Counted from the stretch's first letter, positions 16,441 through 26,571 are shown. The stretch is DNA of 64,000 nucleotides from an uncultured Candidatus Binatia bacterium (GCA_958295985.1 OY282432.1:3009001-3073000); one strand, 5' to 3'. Numbers and translations are program-made. The notes: generated by a model not told the origin, from the letters alone.

Positions 16441-17952
16441 TTGAACAACCATGAGAACGGGCTCCCGGCCCGCTGGGACATCGAAACCGACGTGTTGGTG
16501 GTAGGGTTCGGGTTCGCCGGAGGCGTGGCCGCGGTGGCCGCGGCGGACTCCGGCGCCCAGGTCACGATCGTGGAGAAGATGCCCAACCCCGGCGGCATCT
16601 CGATCCTTGCCGGCGGCGGCATCGCCACCGCGGTGGACGAGGACAAGGCGTTCGAATATCTGCAACACACCAACGCGGGACGGACACCGGACGACGTGCT
16701 GCGGGCCCTGGCCAGGGGCATGACGGAGATGAAGGACTTCGTCAAGGACCTGGTCAAGGAGACCCCTTTCGAGCTGGAAGAGCAGCGGAACGGCGGCACC
16801 TATCCCTTTCCCGGCGGCGAAGGACTGGACGGCTTCAAGATCGCGCCCATGGAGGGCTACCAGGGCTTCGAGTGGGCCAAGGGCCTGCGCGGCGGCGCGC
16901 GCCTTTTCAAGGTGCTGCTCGACAACGTCGAGGTGCGGCGCAACATCTCGGTGCGCCTGGCCACCCCGGCCAGACGGCTCATACGGGATCCGGACCACGG
17001 CATTGTCGGGCTGGTGGCCGAACAGCAGGGCCGGGAAGTGGCCATCAAGGCGCGGCAGGGAGTGATCCTCGCCTGCGGCGGGTTCGAGAACAACGACGAA
17101 ATGAAGCGCAACTATTTCGAGGCCATGCCGGTGTATACGCTCTTCACCGGCAACACCGGCGACGGCATCACCATGGCCCAGGACGTGGGCGCGTCGATGT
17201 GGCACATGTGGCATTTCCACGGCAGCTACGGATTCAAGTACCCGGAGTTCCCGCTGGCCTTCCGCCACTGTTTCCGCGGGCCGCGCAAGGACGACTGGGT
17301 CATGCCCTGGATCGCGGTGGACAAGTACGGACGGCGGTTCATGAACGAGTATCCGCCCGCGGTCCAGGACACCGGCCATCGGGCGCTGGAGTTCTACGAC
17401 GCCGACAAGCAGGAGTTCCCCCGCATCCCCGCCTACCTGGTGTTCGACGAGAAGGGCCGCAAGCTGGGTCCGGTGGGACAGCCGACGGTCCACGACGAGA
17501 ACGTCTCCTACGACTGGAGCGAGGACAACCTCGCGGAAGTGGAAAGGGGATGGATCAGGAAGGCCGGCGACCTCGAAGGCATCGCCGGGATGATCCCCGT
17601 GGACCCCGCGATACTCGCCGCCACGGTGGAGGAATGGAACCGGGTGTGCGCCGGCGGCGGCGTGGACCGCTACCACCGCCTGCCAGGAACCCGGCTGTCC
17701 ATCGATACGCCTCCGTTCTACCTCATGGAGGTCTGGCCCATCGTCTCCAACACCCAGGGCGGCCCGGTACACGACGCCGAGCAGCACGTGATGGACGTGC
17801 GTAACGCACCCATCCAGCGGCTCTTTTCCGCGGGCGAGTGCGGCTCCTCCTTCGGCCATCTGTACCTGGAGGCGGGCAACATCACCGAATGCTTTGTCAC
17901 CGGACGCATAGCCGGGCGCAACGCAGCCGGACTGGAACCCTGGGGAAGCTAG
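16441..17952 (+). CDS. FAD-dependent oxidoreductase, fumarate reductase/3-oxosteroid dehydrogenase-like
   Basis: The protein has 503 aa. The FAD-binding dinucleotide motif is VVGFGFAGGVAAVAAAD, followed by VEKMPNPGGIS. GNTGDGITMAQDVGA and SAGECGSSFGHLYL are typical of the flavocytochrome-c fumarate reductase/KstD superfamily. It lacks heme-binding motifs and a signal peptide, so it is a cytosolic ene-reductase or dehydrogenase. The start is TTG at 16441, backed by AGGGGAGACAGAGACC. The TAG stop is formed by the first bases of a MITE-like element. A paralog lies at 20238-21779. Confidence 0.87.
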   Translation: MNNHENGLPARWDIETDVLVVGFGFAGGVAAVAAADSGAQVTIVEKMPNPGGISILAGGGIATAVDEDKAFEYLQHTNAGRTPDDVLRALARGMTEMKDFVKDLVKETPFELEEQRNGGTYPFPGGEGLDGFKIAPMEGYQGFEWAKGLRGGARLFKVLLDNVEVRRNISVRLATPARRLIRDPDHGIVGLVAEQQGREVAIKARQGVILACGGFENNDEMKRNYFEAMPVYTLFTGNTGDGITMAQDVGASMWHMWHFHGSYGFKYPEFPLAFRHCFRGPRKDDWVMPWIAVDKYGRRFMNEYPPAVQDTGHRALEFYDADKQEFPRIPAYLVFDEKGRKLGPVGQPTVHDENVSYDWSEDNLAEVERGWIRKAGDLEGIAGMIPVDPAILAATVEEWNRVCAGGGVDRYHRLPGTRLSIDTPPFYLMEVWPIVSNTQGGPVHDAEQHVMDVRNAPIQRLFSAGECGSSFGHLYLEAGNITECFVTGRIAGRNAAGLEPWGS

Positions 17953-18113
17953 TGCCCTGTCCCGGAAATAACTGGGCTAATCTGCTGGTCCTTTTCGCCG
18001 TCGGCTGCGTGGCTCCGCCTCGCGTGGTATGGGCCACTGCTCGTTGTCGCGCCTTGCCGACGACGAAAAGTCCTGCGCATCCTGGCCCGGTTATTTCCGG
18101 GACAGGACACTAG
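17949..18113. mobile_element. MITE-like non-autonomous inverted-repeat element
   Basis: The element is about 165 bp. Its 28-bp ends are almost perfect inverted repeats: TAGTGcCCTGTCCCGGAAAT on the left, TAGTGtCCTGTCCCGGAAAT on the complementary right, then AAC and GGGC. Inner arms around CTTTTCG and GTCGGC continue the pairing, so the whole element can fold into one long hairpin. Both ends sit in CTAG, which is compatible with TA-target insertion of the IS630/Tc1 type. It encodes no protein. It gives the upstream flavoprotein gene its stop codon and sits before the TctA-TctB gene. Confidence 0.8.
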
Positions 18114-18135
18114 AAGGGTTGTGAGTTAGACGGTC

Positions 18136-20202
18136 ATGTTCGACTACTTCGGCTCCCTGTTCGCCGGCCTCGCGGCCGTGCTGCCCTTTTCCGCGGCCGG
18201 ACAGGAACCCTTCGTCTTCATGATGGTCGGCATCGCCATCGGCTTTGCCGTGGGGATCCTTCCCGGGCTCGGCGGGGCTACCACGCTGGCCCTGATGCTG
18301 CCGTTCATCTACAAGATGGACCCCACCACGGCCTTCGCGTTCCTGCTGGGGAGCCACGCGGTCACCGCCACCACCGGCGACATCACCTCGGTGCTGTTCG
18401 GAGTCCCGGGGGAGGGCATCACTGCCGCCACCATCGTCGACGGCCATGCCATGGCCAAGAAAGGGGAGGCGGGCCGGGCCCTGGGAGCCGCGCTCATGAG
18501 CTCCCTGGTGGGCGCCATCTTCGGCGCGTTTGCGCTGGCGCTGGCCATCCCCATCGTCCAGCCTCTGGTGCTCTCCATCGGCGCGCCCGAGTTCCTGATG
18601 CTGAGCATCCTGGGCATCACCTTCCTGGCGTCCCTCAGCGGCGGCAATCTGTGCAAGGGACTCACGGCCGGGGGGCTCGGCCTGGTTCTCGCCATGGTGG
18701 GGCTCGACGCCATCACCAGCGTGTCCCGCTATACCCTGGAACCCGTCCTCGGCAGCCAGAACGTCCTGTTCCTCTGGGACGGTCTTTCCCTGGTGGCCGT
18801 GACCGTGGGCCTCTTCGCCATCCCCGAGATCATCGAACTCGGGGTTCAGGGCAGCAGCATCGCCCGGGACACCCCGAGCGCGCTGGGCGGGGTCATGCAG
18901 GGGGTCCGGGACACCTTCCGGCACTGGAAGCTGGTGCTCCGGTGCAGCGCCATCGGCACCTACATCGGGTTGATTCCGGGTCTGGGCGGCGGACCGGCCC
19001 AGTGGGTGGCCTACGCTCACGCGGTTCAGAGCGGCGGCGACCAGACCCGCTTCGGCCAGGGCGCGGTGGAGGGGGTTCTCGGCCCCGGCGCCGCCAACAA
19101 CTCCAAGGAAGGCGGATCGCTGGTTCCCACCATCGCCTTCGGCGTGCCCGGCAGCGTCGGCATGGCGATCCTGCTGGGAGCATTCATCATCCAGGGCATC
19201 GTGCCCGGACCTGACCTGCTGAACCCGCAAAAGCACCTGACCCTTACCTTCTCCTTCGTCTGGATCATCGTACTGTCCAACGTCGTCACGGTGGCCGTCT
19301 CCCTGCTCTTTCTCAAGCAGTTGGCCAGGATCACCTTCGTCAAGGGCACCTATCTCATCCCGTTCCTGCTGCTGCTCATCTTTCTCGGCGGCTTTGCGGT
19401 CAAGAACAGCTTCGGCGACATGATCGTGGTGTTGCTGTTCGGCGCCCTGGGCTGGCTGATGGTACGTTACGACTGGCAACGCCCGCCGTTGCTGCTCGGG
19501 CTCGTGCTCGGCGGCATCGCGGACAACAACCTGTTCCTGACCACGAAGATCTACGGCATGACCTGGGTGACGCGGCCCGGCGTGATCGTCATCGGACTCA
19601 TGATCGCCGGGGCACTGCTGTACCCCCTGTGGCAGGCTCGCCGGCAGCGCCGGATAGAGGAAGGGGACAGCGCGTCCGCGGAAGGCCACGCGGACAACGG
19701 TCCGAAGGAGATGGGAGAGCCTTCACCCTTGTCGCGCACGCTCTTCGCCGGGTTCTTCGTCGCCATCTTCGTCTACGTGGTTTACGAGGCCCTCTACGGT
19801 TTCGGCGCCGTGGAGAAGTCCGCCGCCTTGTTCCCCCTCGCGGTGGGCGTTCCGAGCCTCGTGCTGGCGTTTCTGGCGTTGGTTCAGGAGTCGCGCGCGC
19901 CGGCGCCCGCGGCGGTTGCGGAAACGGCTGCGACCGCGGCCCAATGCGCGCTCCTGCGCCGCCGCACCGCGGCCATCGTCTGCTGGACCGTGGGTTTTTT
20001 CCTGATGATCTGGTTCCTCGGGTTCATTACCGCGTCCGCGGTAGCCACGCTGCTCTACCTCAAGCTGGGGGCCGGCGAGAAGTGGGGCATCAGCGTCGCT
20101 CTGGCCGCGGTGGCATGGATCTTCTTCTTCGGCCTCTTCGACTACGGGCTGCACCTGCCCTTTCCGCCGGGGGAGCTGTTTCTCCGGCTCGGCATCGCCT
20201 GA
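18136..20202 (+). CDS. tripartite tricarboxylate transporter permease, TctA-TctB fusion
   Basis: The protein has 688 aa. Residues 1 to about 500 are a complete TctA large permease (VGILPGLGGATTLALMLP, GLIPGLGGGPAQWVAYAH and VPGSVGMAILLG are TctA signatures). A hydrophilic linker (about 500-535) joins it to a four-helix TctB-like small permease at 540-688. In most genomes tctA and tctB are separate. The system takes up carboxylates with a periplasmic TctC protein, and two TctC genes lie at 28657-30754. It sits between two paralogous flavoproteins, so its cargo is probably the substrate of this cluster. Confidence 0.9.
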   Translation: MFDYFGSLFAGLAAVLPFSAAGQEPFVFMMVGIAIGFAVGILPGLGGATTLALMLPFIYKMDPTTAFAFLLGSHAVTATTGDITSVLFGVPGEGITAATIVDGHAMAKKGEAGRALGAALMSSLVGAIFGAFALALAIPIVQPLVLSIGAPEFLMLSILGITFLASLSGGNLCKGLTAGGLGLVLAMVGLDAITSVSRYTLEPVLGSQNVLFLWDGLSLVAVTVGLFAIPEIIELGVQGSSIARDTPSALGGVMQGVRDTFRHWKLVLRCSAIGTYIGLIPGLGGGPAQWVAYAHAVQSGGDQTRFGQGAVEGVLGPGAANNSKEGGSLVPTIAFGVPGSVGMAILLGAFIIQGIVPGPDLLNPQKHLTLTFSFVWIIVLSNVVTVAVSLLFLKQLARITFVKGTYLIPFLLLLIFLGGFAVKNSFGDMIVVLLFGALGWLMVRYDWQRPPLLLGLVLGGIADNNLFLTTKIYGMTWVTRPGVIVIGLMIAGALLYPLWQARRQRRIEEGDSASAEGHADNGPKEMGEPSPLSRTLFAGFFVAIFVYVVYEALYGFGAVEKSAALFPLAVGVPSLVLAFLALVQESRAPAPAAVAETAATAAQCALLRRRTAAIVCWTVGFFLMIWFLGFITASAVATLLYLKLGAGEKWGISVALAAVAWIFFFGLFDYGLHLPFPPGELFLRLGIA

Positions 20203-20237
20203 CCGTCCGTTGACCTGAGACTCATCGGGGTTGGAAC

Positions 20238-21779
20238 ATGAACGCATCCTGGGACCGGGAAGTCGACGTTGTGGTGGTGGGTTACGGGTATTCCGGCGGG
20301 GTAGCGGCCATCGTGGCTCACGACTACGGCGCCGACACCATGATCCTGGAAAAGATGGAACATCCCGGCGGCAACTCCATCCTCTCCGGAGGGTTCTTCA
20401 GGATCACCGACGACGTGGACAAGGCCTTCGCCTACCTCAAACGGATGTGCCTCAACACCGTCCCGGACCCCGTGATCCATGCCTTTGCCCGGGAGTTGCG
20501 CAATCTCTCCGGCTTCATGAAGGAACTCACCGACGGCAGCGACGTCACGGTTCAGGAACGGCACGGCACCGGGGGCACCTACCGTTTCGACGGCGGCCCT
20601 CCGGGTGACGCCATCGGGCTCTTGGCGGTGAAGACCGAGGAGGGGCAGTGTTATCCTTGGCTCCAGGTTCACGGCACCGGCTGGATTGCGTTCAAGGTAG
20701 TGGACGACAACGTGGACAAGCGGGACATCGACGTGTCCCTTTCCACCCCGGTCAAGGAGCTGGTTTTCGACGAGGGCGGACGGGTGGCGGGGGTCGTGGC
20801 CGAACGGGAGGGCCAGTCGCTGCGGCTCCGGGCGCGGAAGGCCGTGGTGCTGGCCGCGGGAGGCTTCGAGCACAACGAGCAGCTCAGGCTCCAGTATCTT
20901 CAGGCCCAGCCGTTTCATTCCATCTGTGCCCTGGGAAACACCGGAGACGGGCTCCTGATGGGACAGAAGGCCGGCGCGGGACTGTGGCACATGTGGCACG
21001 TTCACGGGGGTTACGGCTTCAAGTCGCCAGAGTTTCCCATCGCCTTCCGGCACCGGATCCAGGGCCGCCACGGCGCCAACCACCGGCCGAAGCCCGGCGA
21101 GGAGTTCTCCCTCAAGAGCGGCGACGAAGGGCCCAAGATGATGCCCTGGATCGTCGTCGACAAGTTCGGCAAGCGGTACATGGATGAGTACCCGCCGGCG
21201 CCGCAAGACAGCCCCTGGCGCGACATGAGCCTTTACGACGTGCACGTCAAGGATTTCCCCCGGATACCGTCCTACATGATCCTGGACGAGAACGGCCGCA
21301 TCACCGGACCGTTGTTCACGCCCATCAGCGACAACCCGGCCTGGCGTTACGACTGGAGCGCGGACAACACCGCGGAGCTGGCCAAGGGTTGGATCAGGCA
21401 GGCTCCCACCATCGAGGAGCTGGCCCGAGCCATCGGCCTGCCGGAAGACAACCTGGCCGCCACGGTGACGCGCTGGAACGAGGTCTGCGAGCGGGAAGAG
21501 GACACGGACTTCCACCGCTTTGCCGGCAGCCTGTTCCCGATCTTCAAGCCGCCGTTCTACGCGGTGGAGGTCTGGCCGGTCATCACCAACACCCAGGGAG
21601 CGCTGGCCCACGACCAGGAACAGCGGGTCCTGGACCCCTACGAGAATCCCATCCCCGGGCTCTACTGCGCCGGCGAGATGGGCGGCGTGTTCGGACACCT
21701 CTACCTGAACTCGGGCAACAACTCCGAAGCGTTCATCACCGGCATGATTGCCGGGCGGAACGCCGCGGGCGGCCCGTAG
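20238..21779 (+). CDS. FAD-dependent oxidoreductase, fumarate reductase-like (paralog)
   Basis: This 513-aa flavoprotein is of the same family as 16441-17952. Shared landmarks are VVGYGYSGGVAAIVA, LEKMEHPGGNSIL, GNTGDGLLMGQKAGAG, LWHMWHVHGGYGFKSPEF and FGHLYLNSGNNSEAFITG. The strong similarity along the full length shows duplication inside the cluster. It probably oxidises or reduces a C=C bond of a related intermediate. It lies 35 bp after the permease and 15 bp before the epimerase, in one likely operon. Confidence 0.87.
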   Translation: MNASWDREVDVVVVGYGYSGGVAAIVAHDYGADTMILEKMEHPGGNSILSGGFFRITDDVDKAFAYLKRMCLNTVPDPVIHAFARELRNLSGFMKELTDGSDVTVQERHGTGGTYRFDGGPPGDAIGLLAVKTEEGQCYPWLQVHGTGWIAFKVVDDNVDKRDIDVSLSTPVKELVFDEGGRVAGVVAEREGQSLRLRARKAVVLAAGGFEHNEQLRLQYLQAQPFHSICALGNTGDGLLMGQKAGAGLWHMWHVHGGYGFKSPEFPIAFRHRIQGRHGANHRPKPGEEFSLKSGDEGPKMMPWIVVDKFGKRYMDEYPPAPQDSPWRDMSLYDVHVKDFPRIPSYMILDENGRITGPLFTPISDNPAWRYDWSADNTAELAKGWIRQAPTIEELARAIGLPEDNLAATVTRWNEVCEREEDTDFHRFAGSLFPIFKPPFYAVEVWPVITNTQGALAHDQEQRVLDPYENPIPGLYCAGEMGGVFGHLYLNSGNNSEAFITGMIAGRNAAGGP

Positions 21780-21794
21780 GGAGCCGGTCGGCGC

Positions 21795-22763
21795 ATGAGT
21801 GTGCTGGTCACCGGCGGCACCGGTTTCGTGGGCATCCACGTGACCGCCCGGTTGGTCGAGTCCGGGGAGTCGGTGGTGGCCCTTTCCGCGGAGGGCGAGC
21901 TGGACGGCGTCTCACGGGAGTTCCTCGGAGCGGCGCGGGACGGGGTCGCTTGCGTCAAGGCCGACGTCCTGGACCTGGACACCCTGCTCGCGGTCATGGA
22001 GCGCCACGGCGTCGACCGCATCATTCACGGGGCCGCGGTCACCGCCATCGGCGACCTGGAGCCGGAGGGAGCCCGGCAGGCGGCCCTGGTCAACGTCGGC
22101 GGCACCGCCACGGTGCTGGAAGCCGCGCGTCTGGCCGGGGTGAAACGATTCGTCCACCTGAGCTCGGCCAGCGTCTATGGCGCGACAGACCCGCGGCTTC
22201 CCCTCGACGAAGAGGCGCCGCTCAAGCCCAACGGCATCTACGGCATCACCAAACGCGCCGGGGAAGAAATCGTGCGCCGCTACTTCGAACTGTTCGGCAT
22301 GGACGGGGCCATCTTGCGCCTTTCGGCCCCCTATGGGCCGTTGGAACGCCCCAACCCTCTGCGGACCGTGATGTCGCCGGTATTCCACTGGTGCCGGGCC
22401 GCGCTCAACGGTGATGAAGTGGAGTTGGCGGACGATCTCGAGCGCGACCTCACCTACGTGTCCGATGCCGCCCGGTGCGTGGTGCTGGCGTTTCACGGGC
22501 CGACGCCGCACCATAGGGTCTACAACGCGAGCTGTGGTGAAAATCTCCGCTTCTCTGATATCCTTGCGGCCCTGGCGCGAGTCCGGCCGGGATTCCGTTT
22601 CCGCCTCAAGGGAGGCGGTGCCTTGTCACCGTTCTTCCGCAACAGCCTGCGGGGCCCCTTGTCCATGAAGCGGGCGAAGAAGGAACTGGGCTTTACGCCG
22701 CGGTACGGCGTCGAGAGCGGATTGAGCCGCTATCTGGAATGGCTGGAACGGCATCCGCTCTAG
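21795..22763 (+). CDS. NAD-dependent epimerase/dehydratase family protein
   Basis: The protein has 322 aa. The Rossmann motif is MSVLVTGGTGFVG. The catalytic Ser lies in FVHLSSASVYG and the Tyr-Lys pair in YGITK. It is distantly similar to the protein at 11312-12280. In this setting it may act as an alcohol dehydrogenase or epimerase on a pathway intermediate rather than on a nucleotide sugar, but this is inferred from neighbours only. Its TAG stop starts a TAGTGT...TCCTGTCC motif. Confidence 0.85.
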   Translation: MSVLVTGGTGFVGIHVTARLVESGESVVALSAEGELDGVSREFLGAARDGVACVKADVLDLDTLLAVMERHGVDRIIHGAAVTAIGDLEPEGARQAALVNVGGTATVLEAARLAGVKRFVHLSSASVYGATDPRLPLDEEAPLKPNGIYGITKRAGEEIVRRYFELFGMDGAILRLSAPYGPLERPNPLRTVMSPVFHWCRAALNGDEVELADDLERDLTYVSDAARCVVLAFHGPTPHHRVYNASCGENLRFSDILAALARVRPGFRFRLKGGGALSPFFRNSLRGPLSMKRAKKELGFTPRYGVESGLSRYLEWLERHPL

Positions 22764-22778
22764 TGTGGTGTCCTGTCC
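22761..22778 (+). repeat. solo copy of the TAGTGT...TCCTGTCC end motif
   Basis: TAGTGTGGTGTCCTGTCC matches the terminal sequence of the MITE-like element at 17949 with a small insertion. It supplies the stop codon of the epimerase gene. No second inverted end is visible nearby. Confidence 0.45.
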
Positions 22779-22801
22779 AAGTCACTTGCGGGAGTTGATG
22801 C

Positions 22802-23668
22802 ATGATCCCAAGGGCATTCGAATACTTCGATCCTGCGACGTTGGAAGAGGCCGTAGACCTGCTCGAAAGGTATGGAGAGGACGCCAGGCTCATGGCCGGC
22901 GGCCAAAGCCTGTTGCCGATGATGAAGCTGAGGGTGCTCTCGCCGGCACAGGTGGTGGACCTCTGGCGCGTGCCGGACCTGGACTACATCCGGCAGGACG
23001 GCGGGGTCATCCGCATCGGCGCCATGACTACCCACTATGCCTTGAACGGCTCACCGTTGATCCGGGAGACGCTGCCGGCTCTGGCGGATGCGGCCGGGGT
23101 GGTCGGCGACCCCCTGGTGCGGAACCTGGGCACCATCGGCGGAAGTGCCGCCCACGCGGCCCACAACGCGGACTATCCCTCGGTACTGGTGGCTCTCGGC
23201 GCCGAGTTTCGCGCGCTGGGACCGAATGGACCGAGGACCGTCCCGGCCGGGGATTTCTTCATGGATATGTTTACTACTGCTTTGGAACCCACTGAGATCG
23301 TGACGGAAATCTCGATGCCGGTGCAGGGTGCCACGAACCGGAGCGCATACCGGAAGCTCAGCCGCCGCGGCACCGACTTCGCCATCGTCGGCGTGGCGGC
23401 CGTGTTGACCGAAAGTGAAGAGGGCCGATGCGCCGGCGCACGAGTCGTGCTGAGCGGCGTCGGCAGCGTGCCCGTCCGTGCGGTGGAAGCCGAGGAAGTC
23501 CTCAAGGCAGGGCCGCTGGACGCCGACCGCCTGCGGGAGGCCGGAGAGGCGGCGAAGCGAAACCTCGACCCGCCGTCGGACGTGCAGGCAGACGCGCAAT
23601 ACCGCATCGACGTGTCGGGCGTCTACGTAGGGCGAACGGTCATGGCCGCATGGGAACGAAGGCATTAG
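22802..23668 (+). CDS. xanthine dehydrogenase family FAD-binding subunit (CoxM/CutM type)
   Basis: This 288-aa medium subunit of a molybdenum hydroxylase binds FAD. The pyrophosphate-binding loop [13 protein letters not shown] is at residues 33-45 and [17 protein letters not shown] follows; both are hallmark FAD contacts. It passes electrons from the 2Fe-2S subunit to an acceptor. With the next two genes it forms a standard M-S-L set. The start at 22802 follows GCGGGAG. Confidence 0.92.
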   Translation: MIPRAFEYFDPATLEEAVDLLERYGEDARLMAGGQSLLPMMKLRVLSPAQVVDLWRVPDLDYIRQDGGVIRIGAMTTHYALNGSPLIRETLPALADAAGVVGDPLVRNLGTIGGSAAHAAHNADYPSVLVALGAEFRALGPNGPRTVPAGDFFMDMFTTALEPTEIVTEISMPVQGATNRSAYRKLSRRGTDFAIVGVAAVLTESEEGRCAGARVVLSGVGSVPVRAVEAEEVLKAGPLDADRLREAGEAAKRNLDPPSDVQADAQYRIDVSGVYVGRTVMAAWERRH

Positions 23669-23687
23669 AGAGGAGGGGAACGGCACG

Positions 23688-24179
23688 ATGGCAAGGACCG
23701 TCCAGGCGACCGTCAACGGTCGCAAGTACTACGAAGAGAACGTCGAGCCGCGCTTGCTGCTCGTGCACTTCCTGCGGGACCGGCTCGGTCTCACCGGAAC
23801 CCACGTGGGCTGCGACTCCACCAACTGCGGCGCTTGCACGGTCATGTTCAACGGCAAGGCCGTCAAGTCCTGCACGCTGCTGGCCGTGAGGGCGGACGGC
23901 GCGCGCATCACCACCATCGAGGGGGTGGCGGACGAGGACACCCTTCATCCACTCCAGCAGGGTTTCTGGGAGAAGCACGGGCTCCAGTGCGGCTACTGCA
24001 CGCCGGGCATGATCATGTCCGCGCTGCAACTGCTGGAGCGCCACCCGGACCCCGACGAGGAAACCGTGCGCCGGGAGCTGGAAGGCAACCTGTGCCGGTG
24101 CACCGGCTACCAGAACATCGTGGCGGCGATCCTCTGGGCCGCCGAGCAGTTGAAAGCGAACCCTTCAACCAACGCGTGA
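23688..24179 (+). CDS. xanthine dehydrogenase family 2Fe-2S subunit (CoxS type)
   Basis: This 163-aa small subunit carries two [2Fe-2S] clusters. The plant-type cluster is bound by C42, C47, C50 and C62 ([10 protein letters not shown] ... SC). The second, in the helical domain, is bound by C101, C104, C136 and C138 (CGYC ... CRC). All eight ligands are present. It lies 19 bp downstream of the FAD subunit gene, with GAGAGGAGGGG before the ATG. Confidence 0.95.
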   Translation: MARTVQATVNGRKYYEENVEPRLLLVHFLRDRLGLTGTHVGCDSTNCGACTVMFNGKAVKSCTLLAVRADGARITTIEGVADEDTLHPLQQGFWEKHGLQCGYCTPGMIMSALQLLERHPDPDEETVRRELEGNLCRCTGYQNIVAAILWAAEQLKANPSTNA

Positions 24180-24187
24180 GGTCATCC

Positions 24188-26548
24188 ATGTCGGACCCGA
24201 TGATCGGCCAGAGCATCAAGCGGCGCGAGGACCTGAAGTACGTCACCGGCTCGGGAACCTACGTGGACGACGTCACCCTGCCGGGCATGCTCTACGCGGC
24301 CTTCGTGCGCAGCCCCCACGCCCACGCCAGACTGCTGGGAGTGGATACGAGCAAGGCCCTGGAGCATCCCAAGGGCATCGACGCGGTCACGGGCGCGGAA
24401 GCCTATCCGCTCGCCGGTCCCATGCCCGTGTACAGCTACCGCGAGGCCACGGCCATCAAGAAACCGGACTACCGCTGCCTGGCTCATGACCGGGTGCGCT
24501 TCGTGGGCGAGCCGGTGGCTTTGGTGGCGGCCGCGGACCGCTACGCCGCGGACGACGTGGCCGAGCGGGTGGAGGTGACGTACCAGCCGATGGAACCCCT
24601 CATGGACCCGGACGAATCCCTCGAACCGGATGCGCAGAAGCTGCACGACAACCTGGACAACAACGTGGGGTTGCGCATCGAGCGCCGGGGAGGGGACATG
24701 GACGGCGCCTACCGGGAGGCCGACTTCGTCTTCAGGAAGCGCTACCGCATGCACCGCCACACCGGCTGCCCCATCGAGACCCGCGGCTGCATCGCCCAGT
24801 ACAACCCCGGCACCCGGGAGTTGACCCTGACCTGCTCGACCCAGATCCCCCACATCCTCAAGACCCACCTGTCGGAGATCCTCGACTTTCCCGAGTTCAA
24901 GATCCGGGTCATCGCGCCGGACGTGGGAGGCGGCTTCGGCAACAAGCTGCAGGTGCCGCCGGAGGTGGTGGCGCTGTGTCTGCTGGCCATCAAGACGCGC
25001 CGGCCGGTGAAGTGGATCGAGACCCGCCGAGAGAGCCTGATGGCGTTCCTGCACGCCCGCGAGCAGATCCACGACGTGGAGATCCCGATGAAGCGGGACG
25101 GCACCATCCTGGGGATCAAATCACACGAAATCGTGGACGCCGGCGGCTATCTCGACGCCCGCATCAGCGGCCCGTCCCTGGGCGCGGGCATGTGGCTGCC
25201 CGGACCTTACATGGTGAAGGGCTTCCACGTGGACATCGACGTGGTGATGACCAACAAGTGCCCCTACGGAGCCTACCGCGGCTTCGGCAGCCAGATGGGC
25301 GCCCTGGTCATCGAGCGGTCGGTGGACCTCATCGCCCGGGAGCTCGACCGGGACCCGGTGGATTTGCGCCGGCAGAACGTCATCAAGGAGACGCCCTACA
25401 AGACGGTGACCGGCCACGAGTTCGACAGCGGCGACTACGTGGCCGGGCTGGAGAAGGCCCTGGAGATGGTGGACTACGCCGCCCTGCGCCAGGAGCAGGC
25501 ACGGCTCCGGCAGGAGGGGCGCCACATGGGCATCGGCGTGGCCATGGCGGTGGAGGGGGCGGGCTGGAATACCTATACCGCGGCCATGGCCCAGCACTAC
25601 GTGCCCACGCTGGACTACGCCACGGTCACCATGCGCATGGACACCTCCGGCAACGTGAAAGTGCTCATCGGGGACGTGGCCTGCGGCACCGGCCACGCCA
25701 CCACCGCGGCCCAGGTGGCGGCGGACGCCACCGGGCTTCCCATCGACACCATCGAGGTCGTGGAAGGGGACACCGCGGTAACGCCCTACGATTCCGGCAC
25801 CCGGGCGGCCCGGTTCAGCGCGGTGGTGCTGCCCGCGGTAGCCGCATCCGGCCAGGCGCTCAAGGAGAAGGTGTGCCGCGTGGGCGCCCACCTGCTGGAG
25901 GGCGCCGAGCAGGACATGGAGGTCGTCGCCGGCCAGGTTCAAGTGCGCGGCGTCCCCGGCAGGAGTCTGCCGGTAAGCCGCGTGGCCCGGGTCGCCTACT
26001 CGGAAGTGGCGACCCTGCCCCGGGAGATCCCCGCGGGCCTCGAGGCCACCGAATCGTTCAAGGCGCCGGTGAGCGGGTTGTGCATCACCTGGCCCTACTC
26101 CATCCACGTCCCGGTGGTGGAGGTGGACGTCGAGACCGGGACCGTGAAGTTCCTGCGTTACGCCATCGTCCACGACTGCGGGGTGGAGATCAATCCGATG
26201 ATCGTCGAGGGGCAGGTGGTGGGGGGCACCGCCCAGGGCGTCGGCGGGACGCTCCTGGAGGAGCTGGTCTACGACGAAGACGGGCAGCTCCTGACCACCA
26301 GCCTCATGGACTATCTGGTGCCCACGGCCACGGACATGCCGGCATTCGACGTCTGCCACCTGCAGACCGCGGCGCCGCAGATCCCGGGCGGCTACAAGGG
26401 AATGGGGGAGGGCGGTTGCGTCTACGCGTACGCCGCGGTGGCCAACGCCGTCGCCGACGCCATCGAGCCGCTGGGGGTGGAGGTCACCTCCACCCCGCTT
26501 TCGCCCAGCCGCATCCTGGAGCTGTTGCGGGAGGCCGGAGGGACATGA
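24188..26548 (+). CDS. xanthine dehydrogenase family molybdopterin-binding subunit (CoxL type)
   Basis: This 786-aa catalytic subunit holds molybdopterin cytosine dinucleotide. VGGGFGNKLQ and GAYRGFGSQMG contact the cofactor; the AYRGFG loop is of the general hydroxylase type, not the Cys-bearing loop of true CO dehydrogenase. The catalytic Glu lies in KGMGEGGC near the C terminus. It therefore should hydroxylate a carbon of an organic substrate, perhaps a heteroaromatic or an acyl-CoA. ATG 24188 lies 8 bp after the 2Fe-2S gene. Confidence 0.93.
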   Translation: MSDPMIGQSIKRREDLKYVTGSGTYVDDVTLPGMLYAAFVRSPHAHARLLGVDTSKALEHPKGIDAVTGAEAYPLAGPMPVYSYREATAIKKPDYRCLAHDRVRFVGEPVALVAAADRYAADDVAERVEVTYQPMEPLMDPDESLEPDAQKLHDNLDNNVGLRIERRGGDMDGAYREADFVFRKRYRMHRHTGCPIETRGCIAQYNPGTRELTLTCSTQIPHILKTHLSEILDFPEFKIRVIAPDVGGGFGNKLQVPPEVVALCLLAIKTRRPVKWIETRRESLMAFLHAREQIHDVEIPMKRDGTILGIKSHEIVDAGGYLDARISGPSLGAGMWLPGPYMVKGFHVDIDVVMTNKCPYGAYRGFGSQMGALVIERSVDLIARELDRDPVDLRRQNVIKETPYKTVTGHEFDSGDYVAGLEKALEMVDYAALRQEQARLRQEGRHMGIGVAMAVEGAGWNTYTAAMAQHYVPTLDYATVTMRMDTSGNVKVLIGDVACGTGHATTAAQVAADATGLPIDTIEVVEGDTAVTPYDSGTRAARFSAVVLPAVAASGQALKEKVCRVGAHLLEGAEQDMEVVAGQVQVRGVPGRSLPVSRVARVAYSEVATLPREIPAGLEATESFKAPVSGLCITWPYSIHVPVVEVDVETGTVKFLRYAIVHDCGVEINPMIVEGQVVGGTAQGVGGTLLEELVYDEDGQLLTTSLMDYLVPTATDMPAFDVCHLQTAAPQIPGGYKGMGEGGCVYAYAAVANAVADAIEPLGVEVTSTPLSPSRILELLREAGGT

Positions 26549-26571
26549 GTCTCACTCGACCCTCACCGCTG

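Noticed and set aside
20142..21839. 565-codon minus-strand frame opposite the second flavoprotein
   Set aside because: It is a mirror of third-codon-position GC on the plus strand; no motif is found.
24188..26548. True aerobic CO dehydrogenase
   Set aside because: The active-site loop reads GAYRGFG, without the Cys of CoxL form I (AYRCSFR-type), so it is a general molybdenum hydroxylase.
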